NCBI GenBank assembly: GCA_017537105.1
Contig: JAFWBZ010000112.1
Coordinates: forward strand, 1 to 5,703
Direction: 5' to 3'
DNA: 5,703 nt
Source of the DNA: Clostridia bacterium
Lineage (GTDB): Bacteria; Bacillota; Clostridia; Christensenellales; Aristaeellaceae
Shown: piece after piece, positions 4,838-5,703 of the stretch
How positions within the stretch are numbered: the first letter of the stretch is position 1
Layout of the letters: each line of letters opens with the position of its first letter
Position numbers and translations under genes: made by a program
Notes under the pieces: model-generated
Told to the model about the DNA's origin: nothing
Seen by the model: only the letters and a program-made list of their open reading frames with translations
Database searches by the model: none

Positions 4838-5703
4838 ATGTTCTATCGAGGCTATTCCATCCTGACATCGCTGGCGCGGCCGGAGGCGATGCCCTCTCCC
4901 CGCGCGCTCGGCGCTCCCCGGGCGCTCACGGAGGCCAATGCACAGCGCGCCATGAGCCGGGAATTCCCGGATATGCCGCTGTCCGCCCGGCTGGAGGACC
5001 CTGAACGCTACCTGAAGCTGCAGCTGGCGCGCCGACAGGCGCTGGAGGCGCTTCTGCCGGTTCCGGCGGACGATGCCGTTGTGCGCCGGACCGCCGACCT
5101 GATCTGCATGATCTGCGAAGAATCCCGATGGTCGGAAAATACGGAGCTCGCGCCCTTTGACGACGATGCGCACCCCGCGATCGACTTCCAGTGCGCCGAG
5201 ACCGCCATGCTGCTGGCCTGGACGGCCCGGGCCCTGGGCGAGCGGCTGTCCACCCGGGTGGCGGGCAAGCTGTTGTATGAGGTCCGGCGCCGGGTATTTT
5301 CGCCGCTTCTGGCCCACGACGACTATCCCTTTATGCGCGGTCGGGGCCGGCGCCCGCTGGCGATTCTCTCGGACATCCTGTTGTCGGCCATGCTGCTGGA
5401 GGCCGACGGGCAGCGGCGCGCGGCGATCCTGAAGACATCGCTGCGCCTGATCGACCAGGCCATCGCCAGCCGCTCCGAGCGCGTGGAGCCGCTGGAGGAC
5501 GCCGCGGCGGACACCGCCGCCGTCACCGACCTGGCGGCGCTGCTGCGCCGCGCGACCCGGGACCAGCTGGATCTGACCCCCACCTACCCCACGCCGGACT
5601 GGCTGGACCAGCTGCTGTATCCGTGGCTGGAGGGCGAATTCTTTGCCGATCCCGCCGGCGGCGGCATGCAGCCCCGGCTCTCCGGCGCGGAGCTCTTCCG
5701 CGT
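4838..5703 (+). CDS. Heparinase II/III-like protein, N-terminal part (3' end beyond window), degenerate motifs
   Basis: The frame stays open to the right edge, giving 288 residues of a larger protein. The stretch LICMICEESRW (88-98), HPAIDFQCAETAMLLAWTARALG (112-134), LYEVRRRVFSPLLAHDDYPFM (146-166) and SAMLLEADGQRRAAILKTSLRLID (183-206) follows the alpha/alpha-toroid N-terminal domain of clostridial heparinase II/III-like proteins. Those relatives degrade or bind acidic polysaccharides. The motifs I expect there, an NxNPWxxxN-like segment after DDFWWMG and a later GGCDEGPGYW, are replaced by RGRGRRPLAILSD (167-179) and VEPLEDAAADTA (216-227). It may therefore be inactive or very divergent. 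No signal peptide is seen. The ATG at 4838 follows GAGGGGG (4823-4829) by eight bases. The frame is also open upstream to the stop of the previous gene 108 bases away, and a GTG at 4829 is possible. No promoter or terminator is clear in that gap. Confidence 0.6.
   Translation, partial: MFYRGYSILTSLARPEAMPSPRALGAPRALTEANAQRAMSREFPDMPLSARLEDPERYLKLQLARRQALEALLPVPADDAVVRRTADLICMICEESRWSENTELAPFDDDAHPAIDFQCAETAMLLAWTARALGERLSTRVAGKLLYEVRRRVFSPLLAHDDYPFMRGRGRRPLAILSDILLSAMLLEADGQRRAAILKTSLRLIDQAIASRSERVEPLEDAAADTAAVTDLAALLRRATRDQLDLTPTYPTPDWLDQLLYPWLEGEFFADPAGGGMQPRLSGAELFR

Noticed and set aside
3920..5317. 465-residue minus-strand open frame opposite trmH, the YwlG-family gene and the heparinase-like gene
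   Set aside because: It spans three well-supported plus-strand genes and their junctions, with low-complexity His/Gly/Arg/Ala composition, so it is a shadow of GC-rich third positions.

Overview
The window is a GC-rich stretch of an ordinary bacterial chromosome. No mobile element, CRISPR array, rRNA or tRNA was found. The gene set suggests an uncultured, GC-rich member of the Firmicutes, probably a Clostridia lineage. The pointers are a MurZ/MurAB-like MurA, a YwlG/UPF0340 protein, a TrmH-family enzyme of the type I associate with Clostridia, strong AGGAGG-type ribosome binding sites and TTG start codons. This placement is inference, because no marker gene fixes the taxon.

Left half, minus strand. 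Reading from right to left there is a promoter (about 2374-2402), a small FmdB-type zinc-ribbon protein with an extra cysteine-rich tail (2314-2090), and murA (2051-789), which makes the first committed step of peptidoglycan synthesis. A 357-base gap (432-788) follows, then rimP (from 431, running off the left edge). The gap is not empty. It holds a weak hairpin that may end murA transcription, a 19-bp dyad, a good promoter facing rimP (684-712), and a roughly 245-base rimP leader. The first 137 bases of that leader can fold into four consecutive hairpins, and the last one looks like a strong intrinsic terminator lying before the gene.

Right half, plus strand. A divergent promoter (2452-2480) appears to drive an alpha/beta-hydrolase-fold protein, a TrmH/SpoU-family RNA methyltransferase and a YwlG/UPF0340 protein. 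The last two overlap by 8 bases and are probably translationally coupled. After 108 bases comes the start of a heparinase II/III-like protein that runs off the right edge. Two of these proteins look catalytically unusual. The hydrolase has Gly where the nucleophile Ser is expected, and the heparinase-like protein seems to lack the aromatic and acidic motifs of its relatives.

Most of the window is housekeeping: cell-wall precursor synthesis, 30S ribosome maturation and RNA methylation. The most interesting parts are the structured, terminator-containing rimP leader and the two possible pseudoenzymes.
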